Part shown: one piece after another, positions 1 through 9,861 of the stretch
How the letters are laid out: every line of letters starts with the position of its first letter
How positions within the stretch are numbered: position 1 is the stretch's first letter
Source: Alphaproteobacteria bacterium
GTDB lineage: Bacteria; Pseudomonadota; Alphaproteobacteria; UBA8366
DNA length: 64,000 nucleotides
Assembly: GCA_021774335.1 (NCBI GenBank)
Contig: JAJFJD010000031.1
Location: 1-64,000, forward strand
Reading direction: 5' to 3'
Made by a program: the position numbers and the translations under genes
Notes under the pieces: generated by a model
The model's database searches: none
What the model was told of the DNA's origin: nothing
What the model saw: the letters and a program-made list of their open reading frames with translations, nothing else

Positions 1-1056
1 CAGATGCTGTTCTGGTTTGCCGGGCTCATGGTCTTCGCCCTGCTGGTCTATCTGCTGCGCGAGATTCTGCTGCCGTTCGTGGCCGGCATGGCGGTCGCCT
101 ATCTGTTCGATCCCATCGCCGACAAGCTCGAAAACATGGGCCTCTCGCGGACCATGGCGACGGCGGTCATCACCGTCCTGTTCATGGCCGTGACCCTGGG
201 CGCGCTGATCCTGCTGGTGCCGGTTCTCTATCATCAGGCAATCGAACTCGTGACCCGTGCGCCACAGATCGTGGGTTCCTTGCGGGATTCGGCCCTGTCC
301 CTGTCCGATCGTTTCTTCGAGACTTTGGCGCCGGACCAGATCGAGCGCGCGCGCGAGGCCCTGGCCGGATTCGCAGACAATCTCGTCGGCTGGGCGCTGG
401 GCATGGGCGAGGGGCTGGTGCGTTCGGGCCTGGCCCTGGTCAATATCATCGCCCTGCTGTTCATCACCCCCATCGTGACCTTCTACCTGCTGCGCGATTG
501 GGACCATATGGTTGCCCGCGCCGATCAATTGCTGCCGCGCCGCCATGCCGCCGTGATCCGCGAGCAACTCATCCTGATCAACCAGACCCTGGCCGGTTTC
601 GTGCGCGGCCAAGGCCTGGTCTGCCTGACCCTGGCATTGTTCTACGCCGTCGGTCTGACCATCGCCGGCCTCGATTTCGGGCTTATCGTCGGGCTTGGGG
701 CGGGGGCGCTTTCCTTCATTCCCTATGTCGGGGCCATCACCGGTTTCCTGGTCGGGGTGATCCTCGCCTTCCTGCAGTTCGACGAGGCCCTGCGCATCGG
801 CGCCGTGGCCCTGGTATTCGCCCTGGGCCAAGTGCTCGAAGGCAACTTTCTGTCGCCCAAGCTGGTCGGTGAACGGGTCGGACTGCATCCGGTCTGGGTG
901 ATCTTCGGGGCCTTCGCCGGGGCCGCCCTGTTCGGCGTCGTCGGTGTGCTTCTCGCCGTGCCGGTGACGGCGGTGATCGGCGTTCTCGTGCGTTTCGCCA
1001 TCCAGCGCTATGAGGCGAGCGCCTTCTATCACGGCGGTGAGGACGGGACTTCGTGA
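1..1056 (+). CDS. AI-2E family transporter / PerM-type permease (5' end cut by window)
   Basis: Integral membrane protein of the AI-2E transporter (PerM/YdgG, UPF0118) family. At least seven hydrophobic segments are visible, with the family-typical start 'LLPFVAGMAVAYLFDPIAD' at about residues 22-40 and a C-terminal pair of helices rich in Gly and Ala (about 280-335). The frame is open to base 1; the first ATG is at base 4, but relatives usually have extra N-terminal residues, so the real start probably lies outside the window. The stop overlaps the GTG start of the next gene by four bases (GTGA), which points to translational coupling. The substrate cannot be told from sequence; the family name does not prove autoinducer-2 export. 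Confidence 0.88.
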   Translation, partial: QMLFWFAGLMVFALLVYLLREILLPFVAGMAVAYLFDPIADKLENMGLSRTMATAVITVLFMAVTLGALILLVPVLYHQAIELVTRAPQIVGSLRDSALSLSDRFFETLAPDQIERAREALAGFADNLVGWALGMGEGLVRSGLALVNIIALLFITPIVTFYLLRDWDHMVARADQLLPRRHAAVIREQLILINQTLAGFVRGQGLVCLTLALFYAVGLTIAGLDFGLIVGLGAGALSFIPYVGAITGFLVGVILAFLQFDEALRIGAVALVFALGQVLEGNFLSPKLVGERVGLHPVWVIFGAFAGAALFGVVGVLLAVPVTAVIGVLVRFAIQRYEASAFYHGGEDGTS

Positions 1057-1733
1057 GCCAGCTTGCCCTGGAGTTCGGCCATCGCACCGCCCTCGACGCC
1101 GAGGATTTCCTGGTCACTCCCTGTAACCGGGACGCCGTGCTGTGGCTCGACCGCTGGCCCGACTGGCCCGCCCCGGCCCTGGTCATCCATGGCGCGCCGG
1201 GCTGTGGCAAGACCCATCTCGCCCATGTCTGGCAGGCGCGAAGCGGCGCCCTGGACATAGCGCCCGCCGCGTTGGGCGACGAACCGCCGGATGTGCTGCT
1301 CGGCGACGCCCGATACGGGGTCATCGACGGCATCGATGATATCGCGAATGAGCAGGCCCTGTTCCATCTCTACAACATGGCGGCGGTGCGCGGCGGCGCC
1401 CTGCTGATGACGGCGCGCACGCCGCCGGCGCGCATGGCCATTGCCCTCGCCGACCTGCGCTCGCGGCTGGTGGCGGCGCCGGCGGTGGCGGTGGCGCCGC
1501 CGGACGACGGCCTCATCGGCGCCCTGCTGCTGAAGATCCTCCATGACCGCCAGCTTCGTGTCGGCGACGGGGTCGTGGATTTCCTGATGCCGCGCATCGA
1601 GCGTTCCTTCGCGGCGGTGGGCTGTATTGTCGATGAACTCGACCGCGCCGCCCTTGCCGGACGGCGCAACATCACCGTACCCCTGGCGCGCCGCGTGCTG
1701 GCGCAAATCGAGCACTCAACAGACGGAGACTAA
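1053..1733 (+). CDS. hda: DnaA-related regulatory inactivator Hda
   Basis: Short AAA+ protein of 226 residues resembling the ATPase part of DnaA without its DNA-binding domain IV. The Walker A motif GAPGCGKTH sits near residue 49, the Walker B/sensor region is degenerate, and the N-terminus (QLALEFGHRTALDAEDFLV) matches the clamp-binding start of Hda/HdaA proteins. In alphaproteobacteria HdaA works with the DNA polymerase sliding clamp to stimulate ATP hydrolysis by DnaA after initiation. The gene starts with GTG inside the stop of the upstream permease gene; this permease-hda pairing is common in Rhodospirillales. No own promoter is evident. Confidence 0.85.
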   Translation: MSQLALEFGHRTALDAEDFLVTPCNRDAVLWLDRWPDWPAPALVIHGAPGCGKTHLAHVWQARSGALDIAPAALGDEPPDVLLGDARYGVIDGIDDIANEQALFHLYNMAAVRGGALLMTARTPPARMAIALADLRSRLVAAPAVAVAPPDDGLIGALLLKILHDRQLRVGDGVVDFLMPRIERSFAAVGCIVDELDRAALAGRRNITVPLARRVLAQIEHSTDGD

Positions 1734-1734
1734 A

Positions 1735-2514
1735 ATGGAACTCGGATTGAACGGGAAGAAGGCCATCATCTGCGCATCCTCCAAGGGCCTGGGCCGGGCC
1801 TGCGCCATGTCCCTGGCCCGCGAAGGCGCGCAGGTTCTCATCAACGGCCGCAACAGCGAGACCCTGGAAGCCGCCGCCGCCGACATCCGCGCTGCCACCG
1901 GCGCCACGGTTGCGACCCTGGCCATTGACGTGACCACGCCGGAGGGACGCGCCGCCCTGATCGCCGCTTGCCCCGACCCCGATATCCTGGTCAATAACGC
2001 GGGCGGTCCGCCGCCGGGCGATTTCCGCGACTGGGATCGCGACGACTGGATCAAGGCGATCGATGCCAACATGCTGACGGCGATTTTCCTGATCAAGGCC
2101 ACCGTCGACGGCATGATCGACCGGAAGTTCGGTCGCGTCGTCAACATCACTTCGGCGGCGGTTAAGGCGCCGATCGACATCCTCGGCCTGTCCAACGGCG
2201 CCCGGGCGGGTTTGACCGGCTTCGTCGCCGGGCTGTCTCGGAAGACCGTAGCCCACAATGTCACGATCAATGGATTGTTGCCGGGGCCGTTTGCGACCGA
2301 CCGGTATTTCGCAAACATCCATTTTCAGGCGGAGAAGTCCGGCAAGCCCTATGAAGAGGTCCTGGCCGCGCGCGAAGCGGCCAATCCGGCGGGACGGTCT
2401 GGTGACCCCGCGGAATTCGGTGATGCCTGCGCGTTTCTGTGCAGCGCCGGCGCAGGGTTTATCACGGGTCAGAATCTGTTGATGGACGGCGGGAGTTATC
2501 CCGGGACCCTATAA
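1735..2514 (+). CDS. SDR family oxidoreductase, atypical catalytic motif
   Basis: A 259-residue Rossmann-fold protein. The ATG at 1735 is chosen because it follows AGACGGAGA at suitable spacing and lies one base after the hda stop; longer in-frame starts would run into hda. The cofactor loop reads ASSKGLG (residues 15-21) instead of TGxxxGIG, and NNAGG is present near residue 87. The usual catalytic Y-x-x-x-K is replaced by LSNGAR (about residues 154-159). This agrees with the BKR-like SDR subgroup, whose members lack a perfect cofactor motif and catalytic tetrad. The fold is therefore secure, but calling it a working 3-oxoacyl reductase would be a guess. Confidence 0.82.
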   Translation: MELGLNGKKAIICASSKGLGRACAMSLAREGAQVLINGRNSETLEAAAADIRAATGATVATLAIDVTTPEGRAALIAACPDPDILVNNAGGPPPGDFRDWDRDDWIKAIDANMLTAIFLIKATVDGMIDRKFGRVVNITSAAVKAPIDILGLSNGARAGLTGFVAGLSRKTVAHNVTINGLLPGPFATDRYFANIHFQAEKSGKPYEEVLAAREAANPAGRSGDPAEFGDACAFLCSAGAGFITGQNLLMDGGSYPGTL

Positions 2515-2640
2515 GTCGTCTCTGAACAGCCGTTTCGTTACGCAAATATGAAAATATTGTGACGGTTCGGTTTCGTTGTTTCCGAATACGCGTGTTTATG
2601 GCTTCCTATCCCTACAGGGAGATTTGATTGGCACCGTGGT

Positions 2641-4161
2641 ATGCAGGAAGAGACAGAGCTAAAGCTGTCCTTACCGTTTGATCAGGCGGACAGGCTAAAA
2701 CGACACCCGATCATCCGAGATTTGAAGTCCGGACGCGCGCGTACGCGGCGGATGATGGGAACCTATTTCGATACGGAAGACCTGTTCCTGAAGAAGCGAG
2801 ACCTATCGTTGCGGGTCCGCGAGTCCGATAACCGGCATATTCAAACCCTGAAACGTGTTGGGTCGGCGAGCGGTGGCCTCTTCGTGCGCGACGAATGGGA
2901 GCATGAAGTGCCGGGCGCCACGCCGGACGTAATGCTGATCGAGGACGATGACGTTCGGAAAAGCCTGGCCAAGCTTAATGGAACTGCGGCTCTACAACCG
3001 ATCTTTGAAACTGACATAAAGCGCACCGCCTGGGACCTTGCCGACGGTGAGACGACGATTGAGCTGGTCCTCGACATCGGTGAGGTCCGGTCGCCCGACG
3101 GCGCCAGCGAGATGATCTGCGAGGTGGAGCTTGAGCTCAAGTCAGGCGACCCGAAACGTATTTTCGATATTGCATTGGCGCTGAACGAGCGGATCGACTG
3201 CACGGTCGGGCACGTTTCCAAGTCCGATCGGGGCTATGCGCTTTGCAACCGTACGCCGCCCGCTGCGGCGAAGGCAGAACCGGTGATACTGTCGCGCCGC
3301 ATGACGGTCTGGGAGGGTTTCGTCGAAATCTGCAACGGATGCCTGGCTCAACTGCGCGCAAACGAAAGTATTGCGCGGGACGCCCAGGATCCGGAAGGCA
3401 TTCACCAGACACGGGTCGCCATTCGCCGGCTGCGTGCCGCGTTCAATATCTTTCGCAAGGTGTTGCCGGAATCCGATCGGCGTTACTTCGCCCAGGAACT
3501 GCGCTGGCTGCAGCAGGAACTCGGGAAAGCGCGGGACTTGGATGTCTTTATCCTCGAGACGGTCGAACCGCTGTGCTTCCGATTGCCGGACGATAACTCT
3601 CTGGCCGATTTGGCGAAACGCGCCCAGGCCGGCCGCCGGACGGCATCCCGTCGCGCCCAAAAGGTACTGCGGAGCCGCCGGTATGGCCGGTTCCTCCTGA
3701 TGCTGGAACGATGGTGCCTGTTTCCGGATCACGAATTTGCGGTAACGGGTTTGGACAGATCGATCGGCCGGTTTGCAAAACACTCGGTCCGAAGGTCCGA
3801 AAAGAAGCTTCTGGCGTTCGGCAAGCATCTGGACTTGGTCGACGACGCACAACTTCACGCGGTTCGGATCCAAGGAAAGCAGACGCGGTATTGCGTGGAA
3901 TTTTTCGCCAGCCTGTACCCGAAGCCGGCGGTTCGGAAGCACATCAAAGCACTTTCCGCGCTGCAAGACTGCCTGGGCGGATTGAATGATGGGGTGGTCG
4001 CGGACAAGCTTCTCGCGCGGTTCGGCAGAGGCCGCAATCCCATCGATGACAGCGCGCGCGCCTATGTGGTCGGGTGGTATGCAGCGCGAATTTGCGGGGA
4101 ACGGCGTCAACTCGGGAAAATCTGGCCGAGGTTGGTCAAACAGGACCAATACTGGGATTAA
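2641..4161 (+). CDS. CYTH-CHAD domain protein (inorganic triphosphatase-like)
   Basis: Two domains in 506 residues. Residues 1-205 form a CYTH domain with the signature ETELK (E4-x-E6-x-K8) that binds metal and triphosphate, followed by the basic and acidic strands of the triphosphate tunnel. Residues 220-500 form a CHAD domain, an alpha-helical bundle with conserved His and Arg (IHQTRVAIRRLRAAF near 258), known to bind polyphosphate. With ppk and ppx directly downstream, a role in inorganic polyphosphate or tripolyphosphate metabolism is the natural inference. The ATG at 2641 has no strong Shine-Dalgarno sequence. The 126-base gap before it is AT-rich and may hold the promoter. Confidence 0.9.
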   Translation: MQEETELKLSLPFDQADRLKRHPIIRDLKSGRARTRRMMGTYFDTEDLFLKKRDLSLRVRESDNRHIQTLKRVGSASGGLFVRDEWEHEVPGATPDVMLIEDDDVRKSLAKLNGTAALQPIFETDIKRTAWDLADGETTIELVLDIGEVRSPDGASEMICEVELELKSGDPKRIFDIALALNERIDCTVGHVSKSDRGYALCNRTPPAAAKAEPVILSRRMTVWEGFVEICNGCLAQLRANESIARDAQDPEGIHQTRVAIRRLRAAFNIFRKVLPESDRRYFAQELRWLQQELGKARDLDVFILETVEPLCFRLPDDNSLADLAKRAQAGRRTASRRAQKVLRSRRYGRFLLMLERWCLFPDHEFAVTGLDRSIGRFAKHSVRRSEKKLLAFGKHLDLVDDAQLHAVRIQGKQTRYCVEFFASLYPKPAVRKHIKALSALQDCLGGLNDGVVADKLLARFGRGRNPIDDSARAYVVGWYAARICGERRQLGKIWPRLVKQDQYWD

Positions 4162-4178
4162 AGCCGCGCGGCCTTGAG

Positions 4179-4685
4179 TTATGCCAACGAGCGTGGTGGT
4201 ACGAAGCGCACCACATCGCCGGTGCGAGGGCCGACGTCGGGCCAGCCTTGGTTCTCGAAATTCAATTCGGTCAACGCGGCAGTCGGGTACTTCTCGGCCG
4301 GAACCCGTTCTCCACCGGGTGCCGCCATTGAAAGCGCGAGGTCATGCAGGCCCGGGTTGTGGCCGATCAACATGACGGAGTCCGGCCCGTCGCCCAACCG
4401 CCGCAGACGTTCCAGCAATGTCTCGGCGCTTGCCAGATAGAGGTCTTCTTCGATCTCGATAGTGGGTTCGTCATCAAGCGATGTAAGAATCAGTTCAAGG
4501 GTTTCTCGGGCGCGGATGGCGGCGGAACAGAGGATTAGGTCTGGCTGAATGCCATGCTGCTGCATGTAGTGTCCCATGGCGGGTGCGGCCTTTCGCCCGC
4601 GTGCGTTGATAGGCCGGTGAAAATCATCCAGACCGTCGGTTTTCCAGGAGGATTTAGCGTGACGGACGATGTACAGGCGGACCAT
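4179..4685 (-). CDS. SixA-type histidine phosphatase
   Basis: A 168-residue member of the histidine phosphatase superfamily, short SixA branch. The catalytic RHAK motif is at residues 8-11 (RHAKSSW), a second basic site follows in CSAAIRARET (about 55-64), and the second catalytic His is in LIGHNPGLHDL (about 115-125). SixA proteins dephosphorylate phosphohistidine on HPt or PTS proteins. The gene is convergent with the CYTH-CHAD gene and divergent from ppk, so it is a separate transcription unit inside the polyphosphate cluster. Its actual target is unknown. Confidence 0.86.
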   Translation of the reverse strand: MVRLYIVRHAKSSWKTDGLDDFHRPINARGRKAAPAMGHYMQQHGIQPDLILCSAAIRARETLELILTSLDDEPTIEIEEDLYLASAETLLERLRRLGDGPDSVMLIGHNPGLHDLALSMAAPGGERVPAEKYPTAALTELNFENQGWPDVGPRTGDVVRFVPPRSLA

Positions 4686-4805
4686 AGGGCCTCCGTTCAG
4701 TGGCGGCTTTTACCGTAATAATTCGGTTATACTTTTATTGTACGATTTGAAAAGGAATCTGGCGGGACTCATACGATTTCGTGACAGTTTAGCCAGGGAG
4801 GGACG

Positions 4806-6950
4806 ATGGTAGCGACAGTCAAGGCGAGTCAGGACGACAGGATTACCATGGACAGCAACGCGCGGTTCCTGAACCGCGAACTGTCGTGGTTGAGCTTCAA
4901 CTCGCGTGTTCTGGAAGAAGCATACAACACCAGCCATCCCTTGCTTGAGCGGCTGCGTTTCCTCGCAATATCCGCAAGCAATCTCGACGAATTCTACATG
5001 GTGCGCGTGGCGGGTCTGAAAGGGCAGGTCGCAGCCGGCGTGGCCACGCCCAGCGATGACGGTCTAACGCCAAAGCAGCAACTGAGCGCAATTTCCAACG
5101 AAGTGGGGATGCTGCTGACCGAGCAACAGAAATGTTGGAGCAAGCTTCGCAAGGATCTTGAAGGGGCCGACATCTCCGTTCTGCCGACCGCAAAACTGTC
5201 CAATGAAGAATTGAAGTGGTTGGACACGTGGTTCGCCGACCAATTGTTCCCGGTATTGACGCCGTTTGCCGTCGATCCGTCTCATCCTTTTCCGTTCATT
5301 TTAAACAAAGGTCTCGTCCTCATTGTCGCCTTGCGTCGGCCGTCGGATGACAGAGTGATCACCGGGCTGATCTCAATCGGTCATATGGAGCGCTTCGTGC
5401 GCTTGCCGGGTGAAGAAGTCCGTTTCGTCGCGTTGGAGCATGTGATTGCGCGGTATTTCGATCGTTTGTTCCCAGGGTTTGAGGTGACCGGCCAAGGCAT
5501 CTTCCGGGTGATCCGCGACAGCGAAGTTGAGATCGACGAAGAGGCGGAAGATCTGGTCCGAACCTTCGAATCCGCCCTGAAACAGCGCCGCCGCGGACAT
5601 GTCATTCGACTGACCGTGGATGGCGGGATGCCGGATGATCTGCGCCGCTTCGTCGAGGAGCAGCTTGGTGTCGAACCCGACGATTGTATCGCGCTGGAAG
5701 AATTTCTTGGGCTGAGCGACGTCAGCGCCATGATCGTCGACGAGCGCAAGGATTTGCAGTTCAAGAGTTACAGCGCACGCTTTCCCGAACGGATCCGCGA
5801 CTACGGTGGTGATTGTTTTGCCGGAATTCGGGCGAAGGACATCATCGTGCATCATCCGTATGAAAGCTTCGACGTGGTGGTGCAGTTTCTCAAACAGGCG
5901 GCTCGCGATCCTGCGGTGGTCGCCATTAAACAGACGCTGTATCGGACGTCGGACAATTCGCCCATCGTGCGTGAGTTGATCGAAGCCGCTGAAGCCGGAA
6001 AGGCGGTCACGGCCTTGGTCGAACTGAAGGCGCGCTTCGACGAAGCGGCGAACATTCGCTGGGCGCGGGATTTAGAACGGGCCGGCGCGCAGGTGGTATA
6101 CGGATTCCTCGATTTGAAGACGCACGCGAAGGTGTCCCTGGTGGTGCGCCGCGAAGGCCAGAACCTGAATACCTATGTTCATTTCGGCACCGGTAACTAT
6201 CATCCGATCACCGCGCGGATTTATACCGACCTTAGCTTTTTCTCCTGCGACCCGGCGCTTGGGCGCGACGCAGCGAAAGTATTCAACTATATGACCGGCT
6301 ATGCCACGCCCGATGCGATGGAGAAATTGGCGATCGCGCCGCTTACGCTCCGCAGCACCCTGCAGCGGCATATCGAAGAGGAGATTGAGCACGCCAAAGC
6401 GGGGCGTCCGACGCAGATTTGGGCGAAGATGAACTCGCTGGTCGACTCGGATGTTATCGACGCCCTCTATATGGCGAGTCAGGCGGGGGTAGAGATCGAT
6501 CTAGTGGTGCGCGGAATATGCTGCCTGCGCCCTGGAATTCCGGGGCTGTCGGAAAATATCAGGGTCAAAAGCATAGTTGGCCGTTTTCTTGAGCACAGTC
6601 GGATCGTATGTTTCGGCGCGGGTCGCGCATTGCCGTCGGCACAAGCCAAGGTCTTTATCTCCTCGGCCGACTGGATGTCGCGCAACCTGAACCGCCGGGT
6701 GGAGACACTAGTTCCGATCGATAATCCGACGGTCAAAAAACAGGTGCTCGAACAGATTATGGTGGCCAACTTGAACGACGAAGCACAGAGTTGGGAAATG
6801 CTGCCGGATGGCGCGTTCCAACGGCTGAAAGCGACGGCGGATAGCTTCAACGCACACACCTATTTCATGACCAATCCGAGCCTGTCCGGCCGCGGCAGCG
6901 CGTTGGAACAGTCGCTTCCCGTCCGTCCCCTAAAGCTAAGGCGGACCTGA
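4806..6950 (+). CDS. ppk: Polyphosphate kinase 1
   Basis: A 714-residue RNA-degradosome-type PPK1. It has the N-terminal domain ([12 protein letters not shown] near residue 20), the head domain and two C-terminal phospholipase-D-like domains. The phospho-accepting His lies at about residue 459 in HFGTGNYHP. The enzyme reversibly moves the ATP gamma-phosphate to polyphosphate. The ATG at 4806 follows GGGAGGG at a normal distance. The gene is followed after four bases by ppx, so synthesis and breakdown of polyphosphate are encoded as a pair. The 120-base upstream gap reads CTGTCAC on the minus strand near 4780, resembling half a Pho box, but the second half-site is poor. Confidence 0.96.
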   Translation: MVATVKASQDDRITMDSNARFLNRELSWLSFNSRVLEEAYNTSHPLLERLRFLAISASNLDEFYMVRVAGLKGQVAAGVATPSDDGLTPKQQLSAISNEVGMLLTEQQKCWSKLRKDLEGADISVLPTAKLSNEELKWLDTWFADQLFPVLTPFAVDPSHPFPFILNKGLVLIVALRRPSDDRVITGLISIGHMERFVRLPGEEVRFVALEHVIARYFDRLFPGFEVTGQGIFRVIRDSEVEIDEEAEDLVRTFESALKQRRRGHVIRLTVDGGMPDDLRRFVEEQLGVEPDDCIALEEFLGLSDVSAMIVDERKDLQFKSYSARFPERIRDYGGDCFAGIRAKDIIVHHPYESFDVVVQFLKQAARDPAVVAIKQTLYRTSDNSPIVRELIEAAEAGKAVTALVELKARFDEAANIRWARDLERAGAQVVYGFLDLKTHAKVSLVVRREGQNLNTYVHFGTGNYHPITARIYTDLSFFSCDPALGRDAAKVFNYMTGYATPDAMEKLAIAPLTLRSTLQRHIEEEIEHAKAGRPTQIWAKMNSLVDSDVIDALYMASQAGVEIDLVVRGICCLRPGIPGLSENIRVKSIVGRFLEHSRIVCFGAGRALPSAQAKVFISSADWMSRNLNRRVETLVPIDNPTVKKQVLEQIMVANLNDEAQSWEMLPDGAFQRLKATADSFNAHTYFMTNPSLSGRGSALEQSLPVRPLKLRRT

Positions 6951-6954
6951 CCGC

Positions 6955-8496
6955 GTGCCGGGTATTCTTACCCGAGGACGGAAGTTTGGAGCGGAAAACG
7001 GAACGACGCCAGTTGCTGTCGTCGACATCGGCTCAAACTCGATCCGGCTTGTGGTCTTCGAAGGCCCGCAACGGACACCGACGCCTGTCTTCAACGAAAA
7101 AGTTCTGTGCGGCCTCGCCCGCGGTCTGAACAAGACCGGCAAGCTATCGGCCGAGGGCGTCGAATTGGCGCTGGCCAGTATCGCCCGGTTTCGCGCCCTG
7201 ACCGATGCCATGGCGGTCGAGCGGGTTGATGTGGTCGCCACCGCAGCGGTGCGGGATGCCGATAACGGACCTCAATTCGTCGAGGACGTCCGCGAGCGCT
7301 GCAACTTCGATGTTCGGGTCCTGTCGGGCGAGGAGGAAGCCCGGATCTCCGCAATGGGCGTCTTGTCCGGAATTCCGGAAGCGCGGGGCCTGATGGGCGA
7401 CCTGGGCGGTGGAAGTGTCGAACTTGTGCGCATCAACAAAGGGGAAAGCAGTGTTTACAATACGCTGCCCCTGGGGCCGCTTCGGCTTGCGGATATGGCG
7501 GACGGGAATGTCGCGAAAGCCCGCAAGATCATAGACAAGAAGCTGGAAACAATCTCGTGGCTGGGCAAGGCAAAGGGGCAGCGCTTCTATCCCGTGGGCG
7601 GGGCGTGGCGTGCTTTGGCGCGGGTGCATATGGAGCAGTCGGACTACCCGTTGCATGTGATCCATCAATACACATTGTCGGCCGCCGATGCGGTCGAGTT
7701 CACACGGTTCGTGGCGAAACTCAGCCCGAGCACGTTGCGGAAGATTCCCGGCGTCGCGCGTCAGCGCATCGACGGCGTGCCTTATGCCGCCTATCTGATG
7801 CAGCGACTGGTCGAGGAATCCAAAGTCGACGAAGTCGTCTTTTCGGCCTACGGGCTGCGCGAAGGGTGTCTTTACGATCGCCTGCCCGAAAAGACCCGCA
7901 AGGTCGATCCGCTGCTGGCCAGCTGTCGGCGCGAAGCCGAGCGGATGGGCCGCGCGACGGCAGATGGCGAGGCACTTTTTGACTGGATGGCACCGCTGTT
8001 TCCCGACGAGAGTGAGCGTCACAAGCGATTGCGGCTGGCGGCGTGTCACTTGGCGGATATTGGCTGGTCGGAGCATCCGGACTACCGGGGAGAAATGGTC
8101 TTCGAACGTATTCTGCGCCATCCCAGCGTTGGCACCGACCATCCCGGCCGGGTTTTCATGGCACTCAGCGTCGCCTCGCGGCATTCCGTACTCGACAAGC
8201 GGTTATTGCGACGCGAGGCCGGCGCGTTGCTGGACCGGGAGGCGGCAAACGACGCCCGAGCGATCGGTCTCGCGATGCGGTTGGGGTACACATTATCCGG
8301 TGGCGTGATTTCGCTGCTTCAAACGGCGCAGCTCCACCGGTCCAAGGACCGGATCACGCTCACATTGCCGCAGCATGCGGATATACTCGTCGGCGATGTG
8401 GTCCAACGGCGGTTCATGTCGTTGGCCAAGTCGCTCGATTGCGACGCTGAAGTCGACTATTTCGAGCGTGACGACGCGGAGAAGGCTTCGGGCTAA
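6955..8496 (+). CDS. ppx: Ppx/GppA family exopolyphosphatase
   Basis: A 513-residue sugar kinase/HSP70/actin-fold phosphatase. The phosphate-1 loop is DIGSNSIRLVVFEG (about residues 24-37) and the phosphate-2 loop is DLGGGSVELV (about 148-157). The C-terminal third is the HD-like domain seen in long Ppx proteins. It removes terminal phosphates from polyphosphate, or pppGpp in GppA members; the adjacent ppk favours polyphosphate. It starts with GTG four bases after ppk, indicating one transcript. It converges on rnd with only a three-base gap, and no terminator is visible between them. Confidence 0.92.
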   Translation: MPGILTRGRKFGAENGTTPVAVVDIGSNSIRLVVFEGPQRTPTPVFNEKVLCGLARGLNKTGKLSAEGVELALASIARFRALTDAMAVERVDVVATAAVRDADNGPQFVEDVRERCNFDVRVLSGEEEARISAMGVLSGIPEARGLMGDLGGGSVELVRINKGESSVYNTLPLGPLRLADMADGNVAKARKIIDKKLETISWLGKAKGQRFYPVGGAWRALARVHMEQSDYPLHVIHQYTLSAADAVEFTRFVAKLSPSTLRKIPGVARQRIDGVPYAAYLMQRLVEESKVDEVVFSAYGLREGCLYDRLPEKTRKVDPLLASCRREAERMGRATADGEALFDWMAPLFPDESERHKRLRLAACHLADIGWSEHPDYRGEMVFERILRHPSVGTDHPGRVFMALSVASRHSVLDKRLLRREAGALLDREAANDARAIGLAMRLGYTLSGGVISLLQTAQLHRSKDRITLTLPQHADILVGDVVQRRFMSLAKSLDCDAEVDYFERDDAEKASG

Positions 8497-8499
8497 AGG

Positions 8500-9675
8500 T
8501 CAGCTCTCGCCATCGTCGCCTTCAGCTTTGATGACGATGATCTGATCGCCTTTCGCGGACAGGGCCAGTCGGCCATGCTTCAGGTCCAGCGCCTGCTTGC
8601 CGAACAGTTCGAACCGCCAGCCGGCCATGGCCGGTACGTCGGCATTGTCGTCGGCGGCGATTCTTGCCAGGTCGTCGGAATTCGCAATGATGCGGCTCGC
8701 GACATCATGCTTCTCGCACTCATGCTTCAGCAGGACCTTCAGCAGGTCCGTAAGCGGCCCGATCCCCGGGGGCAGGCGGTCGCGTTTCGGACGCCGTGGA
8801 ATTTTTTCATCCGGTAGCTCCAGACCTGCCTTCACGGCCTGCACCAAGCCTTTGCCCATCTTGCCTTCGACGAACCCTTTCGAGAGGCCACGCGTGCGCG
8901 CCAACGCTTCGGGCGTCTGCGGCGCGTGGGCGGCGATGTCCATCAGCGAGTCGTCGCGCAGAATACGGTTGCGCGGAATGTCCCGCGTCTGCGCCGCTTC
9001 CTCGCGCCAGGCCGCCACGGTCTGAAGGACCCCGTAGAAACGCTTGTTGCCGCCGCGGGTCTTGATGCGCCGCCACGCTTCTTGCGGATCCAGGCGATAG
9101 GTGGATGGATGCTCCAGGGTGGCCATTTCCTCTTCGAGCCAAGGGGCCCGGCCGGAATCGTTGAGTTGGCGGGCCAGTTCCTCATAAGCCGGCCGCAGAT
9201 GCACGACATCCGCCAGGGCATAGTCGAGCTGTTTTGGCGTCAGAGGTCGCTTCGACCAGTCAGCGAAGCGGGACATCTTGTCGAGCGGCGCGCCAACGAT
9301 CTTGTTCACGATGGTTTCGTAGCCGACCTGATCGCCGAACCCACACACCATTGCGGCGACCTGGGTATCGAAGATTGGGGTCGGGACCTCGCCGATCTTC
9401 TGAAAAAAGATCTCGAGATCCTGACGGGCGGCGTGGAAGACCTTCAAGATATTGGGATCAATCAATAAATCATATAACGGCGCCATATCGAGATTGTCGG
9501 CCATCGCGTCGATTACCACCGCATCTTCCGGGCCTGCGACCTGGACGAGGCACAGAATAGGCCAGTAGGTCTTGTCGCGCAGGAACTCGGTGTCGACGGT
9601 GATATAGGGAGCGGAGCTTTGGCGCCGACAGAAGTCGTTCAACTCGGCGCTGTCTGTTATTGGAATTATCGCCAT
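8500..9675 (-). CDS. rnd: Ribonuclease D
   Basis: A 391-residue 3'-5' exoribonuclease of the DEDDy family that trims tRNA 3' ends. DEDD motif I is VDTEFLRDKTYWP near residue 28, motif II is FHAARQDLEIFF near 85, and motif III with Tyr is LDYALADVVHL near 155. HRDC domains follow (about 210-290 and the C-terminal part). The ATG at 9675 is used because it begins the conserved MAIIPITDSAEL start; the frame stays open upstream into aspS but that stretch has no family match. The gene is divergent from aspS, sharing the 186-base region between them. Confidence 0.93.
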   Translation of the reverse strand: MAIIPITDSAELNDFCRRQSSAPYITVDTEFLRDKTYWPILCLVQVAGPEDAVVIDAMADNLDMAPLYDLLIDPNILKVFHAARQDLEIFFQKIGEVPTPIFDTQVAAMVCGFGDQVGYETIVNKIVGAPLDKMSRFADWSKRPLTPKQLDYALADVVHLRPAYEELARQLNDSGRAPWLEEEMATLEHPSTYRLDPQEAWRRIKTRGGNKRFYGVLQTVAAWREEAAQTRDIPRNRILRDDSLMDIAAHAPQTPEALARTRGLSKGFVEGKMGKGLVQAVKAGLELPDEKIPRRPKRDRLPPGIGPLTDLLKVLLKHECEKHDVASRIIANSDDLARIAADDNADVPAMAGWRFELFGKQALDLKHGRLALSAKGDQIIVIKAEGDDGES

Positions 9676-9861
9676 ATCTCTTGAAATACACGCAAATCGG
9701 AATCGGGGAAAGGCCTGCTGTAGCACAACCGGCCGGCAGGGTGGAATGGGCTTGCAACAGGCCGCCGACGGGTCGCTAACTATCGCGGATGCCTTGACAA
9801 ACCGCCCGAATCCATGGCCTTTGCGCGGCGACCGTATACGCCCCTGATCTCTGGATAATTC

